Part shown: one piece after another, positions 9,123 through 18,156 of the stretch
Layout of the letters: the number at the start of each line of letters is the position of its first letter
Position numbering within the stretch: position 1 is the stretch's first letter
DNA from: Chitinophagaceae bacterium
GTDB lineage: Bacteria > Bacteroidota > Bacteroidia > Chitinophagales > Chitinophagaceae
Direction of reading: 5' to 3'
NCBI GenBank assembly: GCA_016720775.1
Contig: JADKJX010000001.1
Location: 744,001-808,000 of the forward strand
Length of the DNA: 64,000 bases
Translations under genes and position numbers: made by a program
Notes under the pieces: generated by a model
The model's input: the letters and a program-made list of their open reading frames with translations, nothing else
The model's database searches: none
What the model was told of the DNA's origin: nothing

Positions 9123-10205
9123 ATGGAAATAGAAGGGAAAAAAGCGTTTTTTACAAGAAATCTTTTGCTTTGGAACAAAAAAAAGAACAAAAGAGTAATG
9201 CCCTGGAAGGGTGAAAAGGATCCTTATAAAATATGGCTGAGTGAAATAATCTTGCAGCAAACCCGTGTTGAACAGGGATGGGAATACTATAACCGCTTTC
9301 TAAAGGCCTACCCAACAGTCAAAAAACTGGCAAATGCTCCCGAAGAAAAAGTATTTAAACTTTGGGAAGGATTAGGTTATTACAGCCGCTGCAAAAATCT
9401 GATTGCTACAGCCCGGTTTATTGCAAAAGAGAAGAATGGAAAATTCCCGGATATCCATGAAGAGATACTGGCTTTAAAAGGAGTTGGTCCATATACGGCT
9501 GCAGCCATCGCTTCTTTTGCATTCGATCTGCCCCATGCTGTGGTAGATGGAAATGTGTTCAGGGTCTTATCCCGCTATTTTGGAATAAGCAACGATATCA
9601 ACAGCAGTGCAGGAAAAAAAACATTTACTTCCCTTGCAAATGAATTGTTGCAGCAGAAGCAACCAGGTATTTATAACCAGGCTATCATGGATTTTGGGGC
9701 AGTTGTTTGTAAGCCTCAAAAACCACTATGTGCAATTTGCCCGCTAAAAAAGGAGTGTGTTGCTTTATCGAAAAACATAGTTGAAGAACTTCCCGTAAAA
9801 GCAAAACAATCTGAAAGAAAAAAAAGATGGTTTTATTATTTGATTGTTGAGCATGAAGGGAAAGTCTATGTGCATAAGCGGGGAAAAAGCGATATCTGGG
9901 AAAATCTTTATGAGTTTATTTTACTGGAAACCGGCAAAGCGAATACAATTGAAAAGATCAGGCTTGCCCCCTTGTTTAAAAAGCTTACGGAACACAAAGC
10001 TGAGATCAAGGCCATATCAAAATTGTACCTGCAGCATTTATCTCACCAGACAATCCAGGGCCGTTTTATACACATAAGCATCAAAAAAACTCCTGTGCTT
10101 GAGGGGTTTGAAGCGGTTTCATTTTCAAAGCTGGCCCAACTTCCCTTCCCCAGGTTTATAACGAGGTATTTAACAGAAAGTGGATATAAGGCGCTTGAAA
10201 GATAA
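9123..10205 (+). CDS. mutY: A/G-specific adenine DNA glycosylase
   Basis: 360 aa. Removes adenine mispaired with 8-oxoguanine. The N-terminal glycosylase domain shows MPWKGEKDPYKIWLSEIILQQTRV, the helix-hairpin-helix LKGVGPYTAAAIASFAF, and the catalytic aspartate in AVVDGNVFRVLSRYFG. The iron-sulfur loop has the exact C-x6-C-x2-C-x5-C spacing (CKPQKPLCAICPLKKEC). From about residue 230 the C-terminal NUDIX-like domain recognises 8-oxoG. The start at 9123 fits the family's N-terminus. It is followed by ssb, gldE and gldD, a gene order conserved in gliding Bacteroidota. Confidence 0.96.
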   Translation: MEIEGKKAFFTRNLLLWNKKKNKRVMPWKGEKDPYKIWLSEIILQQTRVEQGWEYYNRFLKAYPTVKKLANAPEEKVFKLWEGLGYYSRCKNLIATARFIAKEKNGKFPDIHEEILALKGVGPYTAAAIASFAFDLPHAVVDGNVFRVLSRYFGISNDINSSAGKKTFTSLANELLQQKQPGIYNQAIMDFGAVVCKPQKPLCAICPLKKECVALSKNIVEELPVKAKQSERKKRWFYYLIVEHEGKVYVHKRGKSDIWENLYEFILLETGKANTIEKIRLAPLFKKLTEHKAEIKAISKLYLQHLSHQTIQGRFIHISIKKTPVLEGFEAVSFSKLAQLPFPRFITRYLTESGYKALER

Positions 10206-10271
10206 AAATGTATCTTTAAATTTGTTGAAACGTATTACAGGCCAACAAAGCATCGGCATAAATCAACCATT

Positions 10272-10709
10272 ATGAGAGGAGTAAACAGGGTAATGCTTAT
10301 AGGCAATCTTGGTAAAGACCCGGATATGCAGTTCCTGGAGGGAAATATTGCTGTGGCAAAATTTTCACTGGCTACAACAGAAACTTACAAAGACCGAAGC
10401 GGAAAATTGATCTCACAAACAGAATGGCATACAGTTGTGCTCTGGAGGGGATTGGCTGAGCTTGCACAAAAGTATTTACACAAGGGAAGCCTGGTATATA
10501 TTGAAGGCCGTTTAAAGACACGTAGCTGGGAAGATAAGGAAGGCAACAAAAAATTTGCAACAGAAGTAGTGGGAGATAATCTTATTATGCTGGATAAAAG
10601 GAGCGACGGAAGTCAACCTGGACATGGGTTTGAAGGAATGGAAGGGCCGGATGGCGATGCAGGTATGCCGCCCCATACGGAAGAGGGTACCGAACGGTTA
10701 CCGTTTTAA
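10272..10709 (+). CDS. ssb: Single-stranded DNA-binding protein
   Basis: 145 aa. An OB-fold begins MRGVNRVMLIGNLGKDPDMQ, with the core WHTVVLWRGLAELAQKYLHKGSLVYIEGRL. A glycine- and acid-rich linker from about residue 115 ends in EEGTERLPF, the LPF tip that contacts partner repair and replication proteins. It coats ssDNA during replication, recombination and repair. It lies 66 bases after mutY and before gldE. Confidence 0.96.
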   Translation: MRGVNRVMLIGNLGKDPDMQFLEGNIAVAKFSLATTETYKDRSGKLISQTEWHTVVLWRGLAELAQKYLHKGSLVYIEGRLKTRSWEDKEGNKKFATEVVGDNLIMLDKRSDGSQPGHGFEGMEGPDGDAGMPPHTEEGTERLPF

Positions 10710-10782
10710 AAATTGAACATAATCAGTATGCTGATACAGCTTCCTTCAACGGGAGCATCATTTTTCACGAAAAATTATTGTT

Positions 10783-12129
10783 TTGGATTACCATTCGGTT
10801 CATGAATTTATTGGTTCTTTCAGGTTTCACTTTTTGGCAATAACCCCTGCTGCTACCACGGTACTTATTTTTTTGGTGATATTGCTTTTCATGCTTTCCT
10901 TTTTACTGGCCGGTTCAGAAATTGCTTTTTTCTCACTCACCTTCAAAGACATTAATGTACTGAAAACAAAAAAACAACCCGCTTACCGGCGCATTGTAAG
11001 TTTGCTCGATCAGCCTAAGACCCTGCTGGCATCTATGCTCATCAGCAATAGTTTTGTAAACATTGGTATCATTCTTATCTCAAATATTTTAATCGAAAGC
11101 TGGATATCAGGACTCAACCTTACCTTCTGGCCTGTCTTCCTCATCAAGGTAGGCTTTGTCACCTCTTTGTTATTGTTGTTTGGAGAAGTATTACCAAAAG
11201 TATGGGCGACACATCATAAAATATGGTTTGCAGCCACTGCTTCTCTGGTCGTTGAAATATTCGGCAGCATCTTTTACCGTTTCAGTAAGCGTATGGTAAG
11301 GCTGAGCGACCGGGTTGAAAGACGGTTCTCATCCGAGACCTCTGCGGCAATGGATTCCAGTAATCTTGATTATGCCATTGATCTTTTACCTGAACATGAA
11401 GCAACCACAGAAGAGAAATCAATATTAAAAGGGATCCGGAAATTTGGTGATACCACTGTAAAGCAGGTGATGCGTACCCGGCTGGATGTTTGTGGTATTG
11501 ACAACAGCAATAGTTTCAGGGATGTTATAAAAAAGATCGAAGAGCTTCATTACTCCCGTCTGCCTGTGTACAAAAATAATCTTGATGAGGTGGTTGGGAT
11601 GTTACATACAAAAGACATATTGCCCTTTATCAATGAATCGGCTGAGTTCGACTGGCATACCCTCATTCGCCAACCCTATTTTGTGCATGAACAGAAACTG
11701 ATTGAAGACCTGCTCCAGGAATTCCGCAACAGGCGGATGCACTTTGCGGTAGTGGTGGATGAATTTGGCGGCACATCGGGTATTGTAACCCTGGAAGATG
11801 TGATGGAAGAGATCATCGGTGAGATAAAAGATGAATTTGATGATGAAGAAAGCAGCAATAAAAAAATTGATGACCATAATTATATTTTTGAAGGAAGAAC
11901 CATGATCAATGATGTATGCAAGGCCATGAAATTGCCCACAGATACCTTTGATACCTTGCGAGGTGACAGTGATTCACTGGCCGGGCTGGTGCTGGAGATC
12001 GCCGGGGAGTTTCCGCAGGTAAATGAAGAAGTGATAAGCGGAGATTATATTTTTGTTCCGCTTGAAATAAACAAGAACCGGATAGATAAAATAAAGATCA
12101 CCATCAAAGAACAAACACCGGAATCCTGA
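10783..12129 (+). CDS. gldE: Gliding-motility protein GldE, HlyC/CorC family (TTG start)
   Basis: 448 aa. A DUF21/CNNM-like membrane domain occupies about residues 20-190 (TVLIFLVILLFMLSFLLAGSEIAFFSL is the first helix). It is followed by two CBS motifs (VKQVMRTRLDVCGID; LIRQPYFVHEQ) and the CorC-type C-terminal domain (FAVVVDEFGGTSGIVTLEDVMEEIIGEI). GldE is needed for gliding and T9SS function in Flavobacterium, probably acting with GldD. The start is TTG at 10783; the next in-frame ATG, near 10891, would remove the first membrane helix. gldD follows 20 bases later, so an operon is likely. Confidence 0.93.
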   Translation: MDYHSVHEFIGSFRFHFLAITPAATTVLIFLVILLFMLSFLLAGSEIAFFSLTFKDINVLKTKKQPAYRRIVSLLDQPKTLLASMLISNSFVNIGIILISNILIESWISGLNLTFWPVFLIKVGFVTSLLLLFGEVLPKVWATHHKIWFAATASLVVEIFGSIFYRFSKRMVRLSDRVERRFSSETSAAMDSSNLDYAIDLLPEHEATTEEKSILKGIRKFGDTTVKQVMRTRLDVCGIDNSNSFRDVIKKIEELHYSRLPVYKNNLDEVVGMLHTKDILPFINESAEFDWHTLIRQPYFVHEQKLIEDLLQEFRNRRMHFAVVVDEFGGTSGIVTLEDVMEEIIGEIKDEFDDEESSNKKIDDHNYIFEGRTMINDVCKAMKLPTDTFDTLRGDSDSLAGLVLEIAGEFPQVNEEVISGDYIFVPLEINKNRIDKIKITIKEQTPES

Positions 12130-12149
12130 GAAAGCCAGTAAACAGTAAA

Positions 12150-12806
12150 ATGAAATACAAAATCTTCACAGCCGTTCTCATGCTTCCTTTCCTGCTGTTA
12201 ATAATTTCCTGCAACGATCCATACACATCCAGGAAAAAAGGATACTTTAAAATTGATTTTCCTCAACGGCAATATGTAAAATTTGAAGAGAAAGGATTCC
12301 CGTACTCATTTGAATACCCCGTGTATGCAAGGATTGTAAAAGACAGCACCTATTTTGACCAGGATACGCTTAATCCCTACTGGATAAATATTGACTTTCC
12401 CCGGTTTGGTGGCAGGATCTTTTTAAGTTATAAAGCCATCGGCGGCAGGTCGACCTATAAAGTGAAGCAGGCAGATGGTTCCTATAAAGACTCTGCTGGG
12501 GTGAACGTATTTGATTATATGGTGAATGATGCATTCAAGCTCACCAGCAAAAATGAAGCACTGGCATCTTCCATAAAAGACAGCCTTTTTCATACACAGA
12601 ACGGAATAACCGGCGTCTTCTTCCGGGTTGGCGGCAATGCAGCAACGGCCAAGCAGTTTTTTATGAGCGATACCACGAAAAATTTTTTCAGGGGAGCCCT
12701 TTATTTTGATGTAACTCCCAATGCTGATTCATTGAAACCCGTTCAGGATTTTTTACAAAAAGACATTGATCATCTCATCAATACCTTCCGGTGGACAAAT
12801 AAATAA
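12150..12806 (+). CDS. gldD: Gliding-motility lipoprotein GldD
   Basis: 218 aa. A lipoprotein signal with the lipobox cysteine in LLIISCND (Cys about residue 21) is followed by the GldD core beginning YFKIDFPQRQYVKFEEKG. GldD is a Bacteroidota lipoprotein required for gliding and linked to type IX secretion. It follows gldE closely. The gldE-gldD pair next to mutY and ssb supports a T9SS- and gliding-capable lineage, although no T9SS core gene or T9SS C-terminal signal was seen in the window. Confidence 0.94.
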   Translation: MKYKIFTAVLMLPFLLLIISCNDPYTSRKKGYFKIDFPQRQYVKFEEKGFPYSFEYPVYARIVKDSTYFDQDTLNPYWINIDFPRFGGRIFLSYKAIGGRSTYKVKQADGSYKDSAGVNVFDYMVNDAFKLTSKNEALASSIKDSLFHTQNGITGVFFRVGGNAATAKQFFMSDTTKNFFRGALYFDVTPNADSLKPVQDFLQKDIDHLINTFRWTNK

Positions 12807-12859
12807 CCTTCTTGTTCAGGTTCCCCGTCATTTTCAGGATATAAACGCCCTGCTTTCAC

Positions 12860-12867
12860 TATTTTTG
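12860..12867 (+). promoter_or_regulatory. Putative -7 promoter box of the DUF3109 gene
   Basis: TATTTTTG exactly matches TAnnTTTG. Only five bases separate it from the ATG at 12873, so the transcript would be leaderless or nearly so. No good TTTG box is seen at the usual distance upstream. Confidence 0.4.
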
Positions 12868-12872
12868 CGCCC

Positions 12873-13454
12873 ATGATTGCAATTGATAACATCCTGGTAA
12901 GTGATGAAATAATTAAAGAGCAGTTTGTTTGCGACCTCTCTAAATGTAAAGGCGCCTGTTGTGTGGATGGCGATGCCGGCGCCCCGCTGGCAAAAGAGGA
13001 ACTGGATAAAATAAATGAAGTGTACGATACCGTTCTGCCTTACCTGAATGAAGAAAGCAAAAAAGAACTGGAGCGCCAGGGCAGGTATGTATATGACAAA
13101 GAATTCGGCTGGGTTACACCAACCATTGAAAGCAAGGTTTGTGTGTATGGTATTAAAGATGAGAATGGGATTGTTAAGTGCGGAATTGAACAGGCTTACC
13201 TGGATGGAAAGGTGAAATGGAAAAAACCAATCAGCTGTCACCTCTTCCCGGTGATCGTTAAAAGCAGCAAACACAGCGATAATATCTATGTGAATTATGA
13301 ACCCCGGGAAGACAACTGTAAAGCCGCCTGTGCCCTGGGTAAAAAACTGAAAGTGCCTGTTTATGTTTTTTTAAAGGAATCCCTCATCAGGAGATTCGGG
13401 CAGAAATTTTACAAAGCACTTGAAGCAACGGCTGCCCATTTAAATAAAAAATAA
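12873..13454 (+). CDS. DUF3109 family protein (cysteine-rich)
   Basis: 193 aa. It begins MIAIDNILVSDEIIKEQFVC and continues with the family's cysteine pattern: FVCDLSKCKGACCVDGDAG near residues 18-36, later CVYG, CGIE, SCHLFP, DNCKAACALG. The eight or so conserved cysteines suggest metal or Fe-S cluster binding, as proposed for the related YkgJ-type proteins, but no activity is established. The gene lies between gldD and the beta-lactamase-like gene on the same strand and has its own -7 box. Confidence 0.85.
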   Translation: MIAIDNILVSDEIIKEQFVCDLSKCKGACCVDGDAGAPLAKEELDKINEVYDTVLPYLNEESKKELERQGRYVYDKEFGWVTPTIESKVCVYGIKDENGIVKCGIEQAYLDGKVKWKKPISCHLFPVIVKSSKHSDNIYVNYEPREDNCKAACALGKKLKVPVYVFLKESLIRRFGQKFYKALEATAAHLNKK

Positions 13455-13467
13455 CCTACTTCCCAAA

Positions 13468-14283
13468 ATGAAAAGACTTCATGCTCTCTTATTATTTATT
13501 CCTTGCTCATTATTCTTTTTTTCCTGTACGGTTAACAAAGCAAAAAACGACGACAGCCTGAAAAAATATTTTGATGAGAACAAGGTAGACGGCTGCTTTA
13601 CTATGCTCGACAATGCTACCGGCGAAATAATTGTTTATAACATGAAGCTGGATACCATGCGCTTCTCCCCGGCATCAACGTTTAAAATTGTGAACTCATT
13701 GATCGGGTTGGAAACAGGCCGGATCGTGGATGAGAAAATGGTAATAAAATGGGATGGGGTGAAACGCTGGAATGAAGCATGGAACAAGGATATGGATATG
13801 ACAGAAGCATTTAAGGTAAGTTGCGTGCCCTATTACCAGGAAGTGGCCCGGCGCATTGGAAAAGATACCATGCAGCAATGGATCGACAGCATTGGTTATG
13901 GAAATAAGGATGTCAGCGGCCCCATCGACTCTTTCTGGCTGAATAATAAATTAAAAATATCGCCTGATGAACAATTGGGGCTGCTTAAGAAATTATACTT
14001 TGACCAGTTGCCCTTCCGCAAAAGCGTTCATCAACAGGTAAAAGATGTAATGCTCCAGGAAAATAATACGGCCTATAAACTGAGCTATAAAACCGGCCTG
14101 AACTATGATGAAAAAGGAAACGGAATTGGCTGGGTAGTTGGCTGGATAGAAGAGAACAGGCATGTTTACTTTTTTGTAACTTTTGTAAAGGCCCCCGATA
14201 AGGATACAGACATTACCGCAGTAAGAATGAACATCACTAAGGCTGTACTTAAGCAGTATGGTTTTTTTGAAGGAAAAAAATAA
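13468..14283 (+). CDS. Class D beta-lactamase-like serine hydrolase (lipoprotein)
   Basis: 271 aa. A lipoprotein-type signal ends at Cys20 (FFFSC). All class D motifs are present at positions that coincide with standard OXA numbering: Ser70-Thr-Phe-Lys73, Ser118-Cys-Val120, Tyr144-Gly-Asn146, Trp157, and Lys208-Thr-Gly210. Class D enzymes acylate on Ser70 and use a carbamylated Lys73 to hydrolyse beta-lactams. The gene lies 13 bases after DUF3109 and shows no mobile-element flank, so it looks like a resident chromosomal gene. Whether it hydrolyses clinical beta-lactams, or acts as a BlaR-like sensor or cell-wall enzyme, cannot be told from sequence. Confidence 0.88.
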   Translation: MKRLHALLLFIPCSLFFFSCTVNKAKNDDSLKKYFDENKVDGCFTMLDNATGEIIVYNMKLDTMRFSPASTFKIVNSLIGLETGRIVDEKMVIKWDGVKRWNEAWNKDMDMTEAFKVSCVPYYQEVARRIGKDTMQQWIDSIGYGNKDVSGPIDSFWLNNKLKISPDEQLGLLKKLYFDQLPFRKSVHQQVKDVMLQENNTAYKLSYKTGLNYDEKGNGIGWVVGWIEENRHVYFFVTFVKAPDKDTDITAVRMNITKAVLKQYGFFEGKK

Positions 14284-14354
14284 ACAGGATCATTGATGAT
14301 CCATTATTCAATTTAACACTTTACTTACCCGGCAGTTTCTTAATTTGCCAGCAG

Positions 14355-16055
14355 ATGTTACGCTTTCAGCATACCTCATATCTTTTACTTCTGGCAGCCA
14401 TTCCGCTGTTTGTGCTGCTGTACTTTTTTGTGATAAGCTGGAAGAAAAAAACAATCAAAAAGATCGGGGACGAAAACCTGGTAAAAGAGCTCATCAGAAA
14501 TTATTCATCCCGTCGTTATGCCGTAAAATTCTTACTCATCATATCCGCATTTATGCTGGGGGTATTTGCATTGGCAAATCTTCGTAAACCGGGCGGTATA
14601 GAAAAAGTGAACCGCAGCGCAATCGACATCATGATAGCTCTTGATGTAAGCAAGAGTATGCTGGCCGATGACATAAAGCCAAACCGGCTGGAACGGGCAA
14701 AGCAATCAGTGGCAAGACTGATCGACAAACTCAGCAATGACCGCATTGGCATTGTAGTGTTTGCCGGCAGGGCATACCTGCAAATGCCTTTGACGGGTGA
14801 TCATGGCGCTGCAAAAATGTATCTCTCTTCTGCCAGTACCGATGTGGTACCCACACAGGGAACCGTGATCGCCGATGCATTGAAGATGTGTTATTCTGCC
14901 TTCAACCCAAAAGAAAAAAAATACAAAGCGGTTGTTTTAATAAGCGATGGAGAAGATCACGACGAAGGGGCATTGAAAGCAGCCGGGCAAATGGCAGAGA
15001 ATGGCATCATCATCAACACAGTTGGTATAGGATCGCCACAAGGGGCAACGTTTATTGATGAACTGACAAACCAGCCCAAGAAAGATAATGCCGGCAACAT
15101 TGTTATCAGTAAACTGAATGAAGAAGAATTGAAAAAAATAGCAACCGAAGGGAAAGGCAGCTACCAGTTATTCAGTAATACCGATGACCTGGTGAGCAAA
15201 CTGGAGGGACAATTGGAAAATATGGACCAGCGGTCAATTACCGAAGATTCGCAGGTGAACTACCAGAATTACTTTCCCTGGTTTCTTGCCGCCGCATTGG
15301 TTCTATTGCTCATTGAATTCTTTCTTTCGGAAATAAGGAGCCCAAAAAACCGGGAAGTGCCGGCAGCTAAACGAAATTCCGTATTTGTTTTTTTATTGCT
15401 CATTTCCTGTTCCTTGTTCCCTGCTTCATCTTTTGCACAAAATGAAAAAGCCTTAATAAAAAAGGGGAATGAGGCTTATGAAAAAAAAGAATATGAGAAT
15501 GCTGCAACCAACTACCGGCAGGCTACAGATAAAAAACCCGGAGACCCGGTTGCCCAATACAATTTAGGCAACGCCTTGTATAAGAACAGTAAGACTGAAG
15601 AAGCGATCAGCGCCTACGACAAGGCCCTGGTCAATACGGCATCTGCCGCTGATAAAGCTAAAGCTTTTTACAACAAAGGAGTAGCGCTGCAGAACAACAA
15701 GAAATTACCAGAATGTATTGAGGCGTACAAGAATGCCCTGAAGCTGGATCCGCAGGATGAAGACGCCAGGCAAAACCTGCAGAAAGCTTTGCAGCAACAA
15801 AAGCAACAGGAACAGAAAAAAAACAATAAAGAGAATAAGGAAAAAAAGAAACCAAAAGAAGACGAAAAGAAAAAGGAGCAGGATAAACAGAAGCAGGATG
15901 AAAAGAATGAGCAACCCAAACCACAGCCATCCAAACTTACCAAGCAGGATGCCGAGGAAAAACTGAAGGCATTATTACAGCAGGAAAAAAATCTGCAGGA
16001 TAAATTGCGGCGGGTGAACACCGGATCGGTAAGCAAGCCGGAAAAAGACTGGTAA
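14355..16055 (+). CDS. BatB/BatC-type fusion: VWA domain plus TPR protein
   Basis: 566 aa. Two N-terminal membrane helices (about residues 8-27 and 56-75) are followed by a von Willebrand factor A domain with a complete MIDAS: DVSKS, the threonine region TDVVPTQGT, and SDGEDHDE. A third helix lies near 305-325. A second signal-like hydrophobic stretch (about 345-365) precedes TPR repeats (DPVAQYNLGNALYKNSKTEEA, AFYNKGVALQNNKKLPEC), a Lys/Glu/Gln coiled region and the tail SVSKPEKDW. The first half matches BatB and the second BatC of the Bacteroides aerotolerance operon; the internal signal-like stretch marks the junction. No batA or batD lies next to it. Bat proteins are linked to envelope stress tolerance, but their biochemistry is unsettled. 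Confidence 0.85.
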   Translation: MLRFQHTSYLLLLAAIPLFVLLYFFVISWKKKTIKKIGDENLVKELIRNYSSRRYAVKFLLIISAFMLGVFALANLRKPGGIEKVNRSAIDIMIALDVSKSMLADDIKPNRLERAKQSVARLIDKLSNDRIGIVVFAGRAYLQMPLTGDHGAAKMYLSSASTDVVPTQGTVIADALKMCYSAFNPKEKKYKAVVLISDGEDHDEGALKAAGQMAENGIIINTVGIGSPQGATFIDELTNQPKKDNAGNIVISKLNEEELKKIATEGKGSYQLFSNTDDLVSKLEGQLENMDQRSITEDSQVNYQNYFPWFLAAALVLLLIEFFLSEIRSPKNREVPAAKRNSVFVFLLLISCSLFPASSFAQNEKALIKKGNEAYEKKEYENAATNYRQATDKKPGDPVAQYNLGNALYKNSKTEEAISAYDKALVNTASAADKAKAFYNKGVALQNNKKLPECIEAYKNALKLDPQDEDARQNLQKALQQQKQQEQKKNNKENKEKKKPKEDEKKKEQDKQKQDEKNEQPKPQPSKLTKQDAEEKLKALLQQEKNLQDKLRRVNTGSVSKPEKDW

Positions 16056-16058
16056 ACC

Positions 16059-16082
16059 TGGTCTGACATCCCCGCCTGACCA
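16059..16082. repeat. 24-bp interrupted palindrome (TGGTCTGAC...CTGACCA), copy 1
   Basis: TGGTC and GACCA arms surround TGACATCCCCGCCT, directly after the batBC stop. A near-identical copy lies at 55629-55651. It may be a small intergenic repeat or a weak terminator. Confidence 0.55.
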
Positions 16083-16107
16083 ATAACAAAAGCTCTCTTA
16101 TTATCAC

Positions 16108-16115
16108 TATTTTTG
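16108..16115 (+). promoter_or_regulatory. Putative -7 promoter box of ispG
   Basis: TATTTTTG fits TAnnTTTG, 16 bases before the ispG ATG. The same box with the same preceding CAC stands before DUF3109. No clear -33 box was found. Confidence 0.35.
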
Positions 16116-16131
16116 CAGGAATAATTACAGC

Positions 16132-18156
16132 ATGCAATTTTATTGTGAATTCCTTACATCATACAAGCGCCTCAAAACACGGGAGGTAAAGGTTGGAGAT
16201 CTTTTATTAGGCAACGGGCATCCCATCCGGGTGCAGACCATGACCACTACCGATACGATGGATACCATGGCTACGGTTGAACAATCCATCCGTTGCATTG
16301 AAGCAGGTGCAGAACTGGTCCGTATCACTGCTCCATCAAAAAACGAAGCAGAGAATTTACAAAACATTAAAGACGAATTACGAAAGAGAGGTTATAATAC
16401 CCCACTGGTGGCCGATATCCATTTTACTCCCAATGCTGCTGAGATAGCTGCAAGGATCGTAGAGAAAGTGAGGGTGAATCCCGGCAATTATGTTGATAAG
16501 AAAAAATTTGAACAGATAGAATATACCGATGCAGAATATGCAGAAGAGATCGAGCGGATACGGGAACGTTTTACACCACTGGTGAAGATCTGCAAAGAAC
16601 ATGGTACTGCCATGCGTATCGGTACCAACCATGGCAGTTTAAGCGACCGGATCATGAGCCGCTATGGAGACTCGGCCATTGGTATGGTGGAAAGCGCCAT
16701 GGAATTTTTACGCATTGCCCGTTCGGAGGATTACCACAATATTATGCTGAGCATGAAAAGCAGTAATCCATTGGTGATGGTGCAGGCTTACCGCTTGCTT
16801 ATTAAACACATGATGGAAGAGTTTGGTGAATGTTATCCCTTGCACCTCGGCGTAACAGAAGCCGGTGATGGCGAAGATGGAAGAATTAAATCAGCAATAG
16901 GTATTGGTACGTTGCTTGAAGATGGCATTGGCGATACAATAAGGGTTAGCTTAACCGAAGACCCGGAATTTGAAATACCTGTTTGTAAAGACCTGGTTAA
17001 CCGATATGCGACCAACGACCAACGATCAACGATCAATGGCCTTATTCCCGCAATAGAAAAACTTCCTTACTCCCCATTTGAATACAGCAGAAGGGAAACA
17101 TATGAAGTGGGTAATATTGGAAGCAAGCATGTACCTGTTGTAATTGCTGACCTGAGTAAGATTGAAAATATTTTACACGAAAACCTGCAAAGCATCGGGT
17201 ACACGTATGATGAAGCTACAGATAAGTGGAATATCAGCGACAGCGCTGCAGATTATATATTCACAGGGCATCAGTTGATCCCGTTTGAACTGCCGGGTAC
17301 TTTAAAAGTGATCGTTTATCCTGCAACCTGGGAAGAGATGGCAGATAAACATAAATACCTGCCCATCTTTGGAGACAAAGGATATGTGGAAGCAAAAACC
17401 AAAAGCGACCTTGTGAATTTTGTAATGATCGATTGTTTTAATGACGATACCGTGATTAACGATTTCACTTTCCTGGATGAACTGGCAAATGACAAAACAG
17501 TCGTACTCTGTTTAAGCAGTACCAATACAAACGCAATGCAAAGCATCCGCCGTATGTTTATGGAACTGCAAATGCGCAAGATCAAAAACCCGGTTGTGCT
17601 GATAACTGACAGTGCAGGACAAACACCCGATGAACACCTCATACATTTTGCCACCGAAACCGGGGGGCTTTTTCTGGATGGGTTTGGTGACGGCATTTGT
17701 TTGGGATACAACAATAAAGCACTGATGGGAACAGTGAAAGCCAGCGGCCGTACTTATTTAGAGGTGAAAGACATTTACCAGTTCACCAACAATACCGCAT
17801 TCTCCATTTTACAGGCAGCCCGTACAAGGATATCAAAAACAGAATACATCAGTTGCCCGAGTTGTGGCCGTACATTATTTGATCTGCAGGAAACCACGGC
17901 AAAGATCCGGGCGGTAACCAATCATTTAAAGGGAGTGAAGATCGCCATCATGGGTTGCATTGTAAATGGGCCGGGTGAAATGGCAGACGCAGATTTTGGT
18001 TATGTGGGCAGTGGTCCGGGGAAAATTACTTTATACCGCGGCAAAGAAGTGGTAAAAAGAAATGTGAACAGCGAAGTGGCGGTTGATGAACTTATAAATT
18101 TACTAAAAGAGAACGATGCATGGATTGAGGCCCCCTTCGCCAGTCCTGGGCGTTAG
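16132..18156 (+). CDS. ispG: 4-hydroxy-3-methylbut-2-enyl diphosphate synthase, long Bacteroidota form
   Basis: 674 aa; also called GcpE. It makes HMBPP from MEcPP in the MEP isoprenoid pathway, to which dxs at 44969 also belongs. The N-terminal TIM barrel contains GHPIRVQTMTTTDT, LVADIHFTPNAA and RIGTNHGSL. A long insertion domain (about residues 280-560) is typical of Bacteroidota, Chlamydia and plant enzymes. The C-terminal domain binds the 4Fe-4S cluster: CPSCGRTLFD and MGCIVNGPGE. Two oddities stand out: a 7-bp tandem repeat at 17010-17037 encodes TNDQRSTIN, and the last eight residues (APFASPGR) are encoded by a palindrome. Confidence 0.96.
   Translation: MQFYCEFLTSYKRLKTREVKVGDLLLGNGHPIRVQTMTTTDTMDTMATVEQSIRCIEAGAELVRITAPSKNEAENLQNIKDELRKRGYNTPLVADIHFTPNAAEIAARIVEKVRVNPGNYVDKKKFEQIEYTDAEYAEEIERIRERFTPLVKICKEHGTAMRIGTNHGSLSDRIMSRYGDSAIGMVESAMEFLRIARSEDYHNIMLSMKSSNPLVMVQAYRLLIKHMMEEFGECYPLHLGVTEAGDGEDGRIKSAIGIGTLLEDGIGDTIRVSLTEDPEFEIPVCKDLVNRYATNDQRSTINGLIPAIEKLPYSPFEYSRRETYEVGNIGSKHVPVVIADLSKIENILHENLQSIGYTYDEATDKWNISDSAADYIFTGHQLIPFELPGTLKVIVYPATWEEMADKHKYLPIFGDKGYVEAKTKSDLVNFVMIDCFNDDTVINDFTFLDELANDKTVVLCLSSTNTNAMQSIRRMFMELQMRKIKNPVVLITDSAGQTPDEHLIHFATETGGLFLDGFGDGICLGYNNKALMGTVKASGRTYLEVKDIYQFTNNTAFSILQAARTRISKTEYISCPSCGRTLFDLQETTAKIRAVTNHLKGVKIAIMGCIVNGPGEMADADFGYVGSGPGKITLYRGKEVVKRNVNSEVAVDELINLLKENDAWIEAPFASPGR
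17010..17037 (+). repeat. Four copies of a 7-bp tandem repeat inside ispG
   Basis: The units are GACCAAC, GACCAAC, GATCAAC and GATCAAT. Because 4 x 7 = 28 bases is not a multiple of three, gain or loss of one unit would shift the frame. The repeat lies in the long insertion domain. Confidence 0.8.

Noticed and set aside
12834..13274. 146-codon minus-strand frame
   Set aside because: Antisense shadow of the DUF3109 gene, whose family pattern is clear.
15668..16069. Cysteine- and serine-rich minus-strand frame of 133 codons
   Set aside because: It is the complement of the Lys/Gln-rich coiled tail of the BatB/BatC fusion, which explains its composition.
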